A stretch of DNA of 6,612 bases. Origin: an uncultured Bacteroidota bacterium. Its GTDB lineage: Bacteria > Bacteroidota > Bacteroidia > Chitinophagales > Chitinophagaceae. The notes beneath the pieces were generated by a model. That model was not told the DNA's origin and did no database searches. It was given only the letters and a program-made list of their open reading frames with translations. Where the stretch lies: NCBI GenBank assembly GCA_946480675.1, contig CAMLKS010000134.1:1-6612 (forward strand). The letters run 5' to 3'. The stretch's first letter is position 1. Each line of letters starts with the position of its first letter. The position numbers were made by a program, and so were the translations under genes. Positions 6,058-6,612 of this stretch are shown in pieces.

Positions 6058-6612
6058 ATGAAAATCTTGAAAGCAACCAATATCGTAAAATACTTTACCG
6101 AGCCTGAAAAATTCCAGGTGCTGAAGGGTGTTAGCTTCGATGTAGAGCAGGGCGAATTCCTCTCTATCATTGGTAAGTCGGGCTGCGGTAAAAGTACGTT
6201 GCTCTATATACTTTCTACCATGGATACCGACTATGAAGGCACCATGGAGATAAACAATACCACCGTTACCGGCCTTAATCAAAACCAGCTGGCTGCCTTC
6301 CGCAATGAGCATCTGGGTTTCGTATTCCAGTTTCACTACCTGCTGCCTGAGTTTACGGCCTTGCGCAATGTAATGATGCCCGCCCTGCGATTGGGTAAAT
6401 ACAGCGATAAGGAAATAGAACACCGTGCTATGGAAAAGCTGCGGCTGGTAGGCATGGATGCATATGCTACCAAGCACGCATCGCGCCTGTCGGGTGGGCA
6501 GCAGCAGCGGGTGGCCATCGCCCGTGCATTGGTCAATGACCCTACCATCATCATGGGCGATGAGCCTACGGGCAACCTGGATAAGGCCAACTCCACACGC
6601 GTGTTCGATATC
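6058..6612 (+). CDS. ABC transporter ATPase, LolD/MacB/DevA type, 3'-truncated
   Basis: The frame is open from ATG 6058 to the window end, giving the first 185 residues of an ABC ATPase usually about 220-250 long. Walker A is GKSGCGKST (residues 39-47). The Q-loop glutamine is Q91 in '[15 protein letters not shown]'. The ABC signature is LSGGQ (144-148). Walker B and the catalytic glutamate fall in '[12 protein letters not shown]' (D168, E169). The H-loop histidine lies beyond the window. The segment [17 protein letters not shown] closely resembles the LolD pattern, and EPTGNLD is standard for the LolD/MacB/FtsE group. The protein would hydrolyse ATP on the cytoplasmic face and drive the permease encoded just upstream. 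All key residues visible are intact, so it should be active. The start sits 22 nt after the permease stop with no obvious Shine-Dalgarno sequence. Further genes of the operon may follow. Confidence 0.93.
   Translation, partial: MKILKATNIVKYFTEPEKFQVLKGVSFDVEQGEFLSIIGKSGCGKSTLLYILSTMDTDYEGTMEINNTTVTGLNQNQLAAFRNEHLGFVFQFHYLLPEFTALRNVMMPALRLGKYSDKEIEHRAMEKLRLVGMDAYATKHASRLSGGQQQRVAIARALVNDPTIIMGDEPTGNLDKANSTRVFDI

Noticed and set aside
6025..6477. 150-codon open frame on the minus strand
   Set aside because: It lies opposite the ABC ATPase gene, whose Walker A, signature and Walker B motifs are intact in the plus frame; its translation shows no coherent domain.

Overview
The window reads as a piece of a Bacteroidetes genome, plausibly Chitinophagaceae or a relative. 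This is inferred from the protein style, weak or absent Shine-Dalgarno sequences, and a tail-type protein carrying the 'NVGIG...AKLHV' pattern common in that phylum. All supported genes are on the + strand and fall into two blocks.

Block 1 (1-2287) looks phage-derived. It holds the 3' part of a large Gly/Ser/Asn-rich tail-fibre-like protein (cut off at base 1) and then three small genes. These encode a two-helix holin-like membrane protein, a one-helix protein with a C-terminal coiled coil, and a lipoprotein with a second membrane segment at its extreme C-terminus. The three small genes are linked by 4-nt ATGA stop/start overlaps. The last one has the topology of a unimolecular spanin (outer-membrane lipid anchor plus inner-membrane helix). 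Together they resemble a lysis cassette downstream of a tail gene. No endolysin is visible here. The block could be the end of a prophage, a tailocin-like element or a remnant; the window does not show which.

A 94-nt gap (2288-2381) ends in a strong hairpin with an 11-bp perfect stem followed by seven Ts. It looks like an intrinsic terminator closing block 1. Unusually, its 3' arm contains the start codon of the next gene.

Block 2 (2382-6612) is a more G+C-rich tripartite ABC export operon: a TolC-type outer-membrane channel, a lipoprotein membrane-fusion adaptor, an FtsX/LolC/MacB-type permease, and an ABC ATPase cut by the right edge. The adaptor-permease-ATPase order matches the DevBCA/MacAB-type arrangement. 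The ATPase and permease would use ATP hydrolysis to drive a periplasmic substrate through the adaptor and outer-membrane channel. The substrate cannot be read from the sequence. The permease and ATPase carry motifs typical of the LolC/E and LolD families, so a lipid, lipopeptide, peptide or lipoprotein-like cargo is possible.
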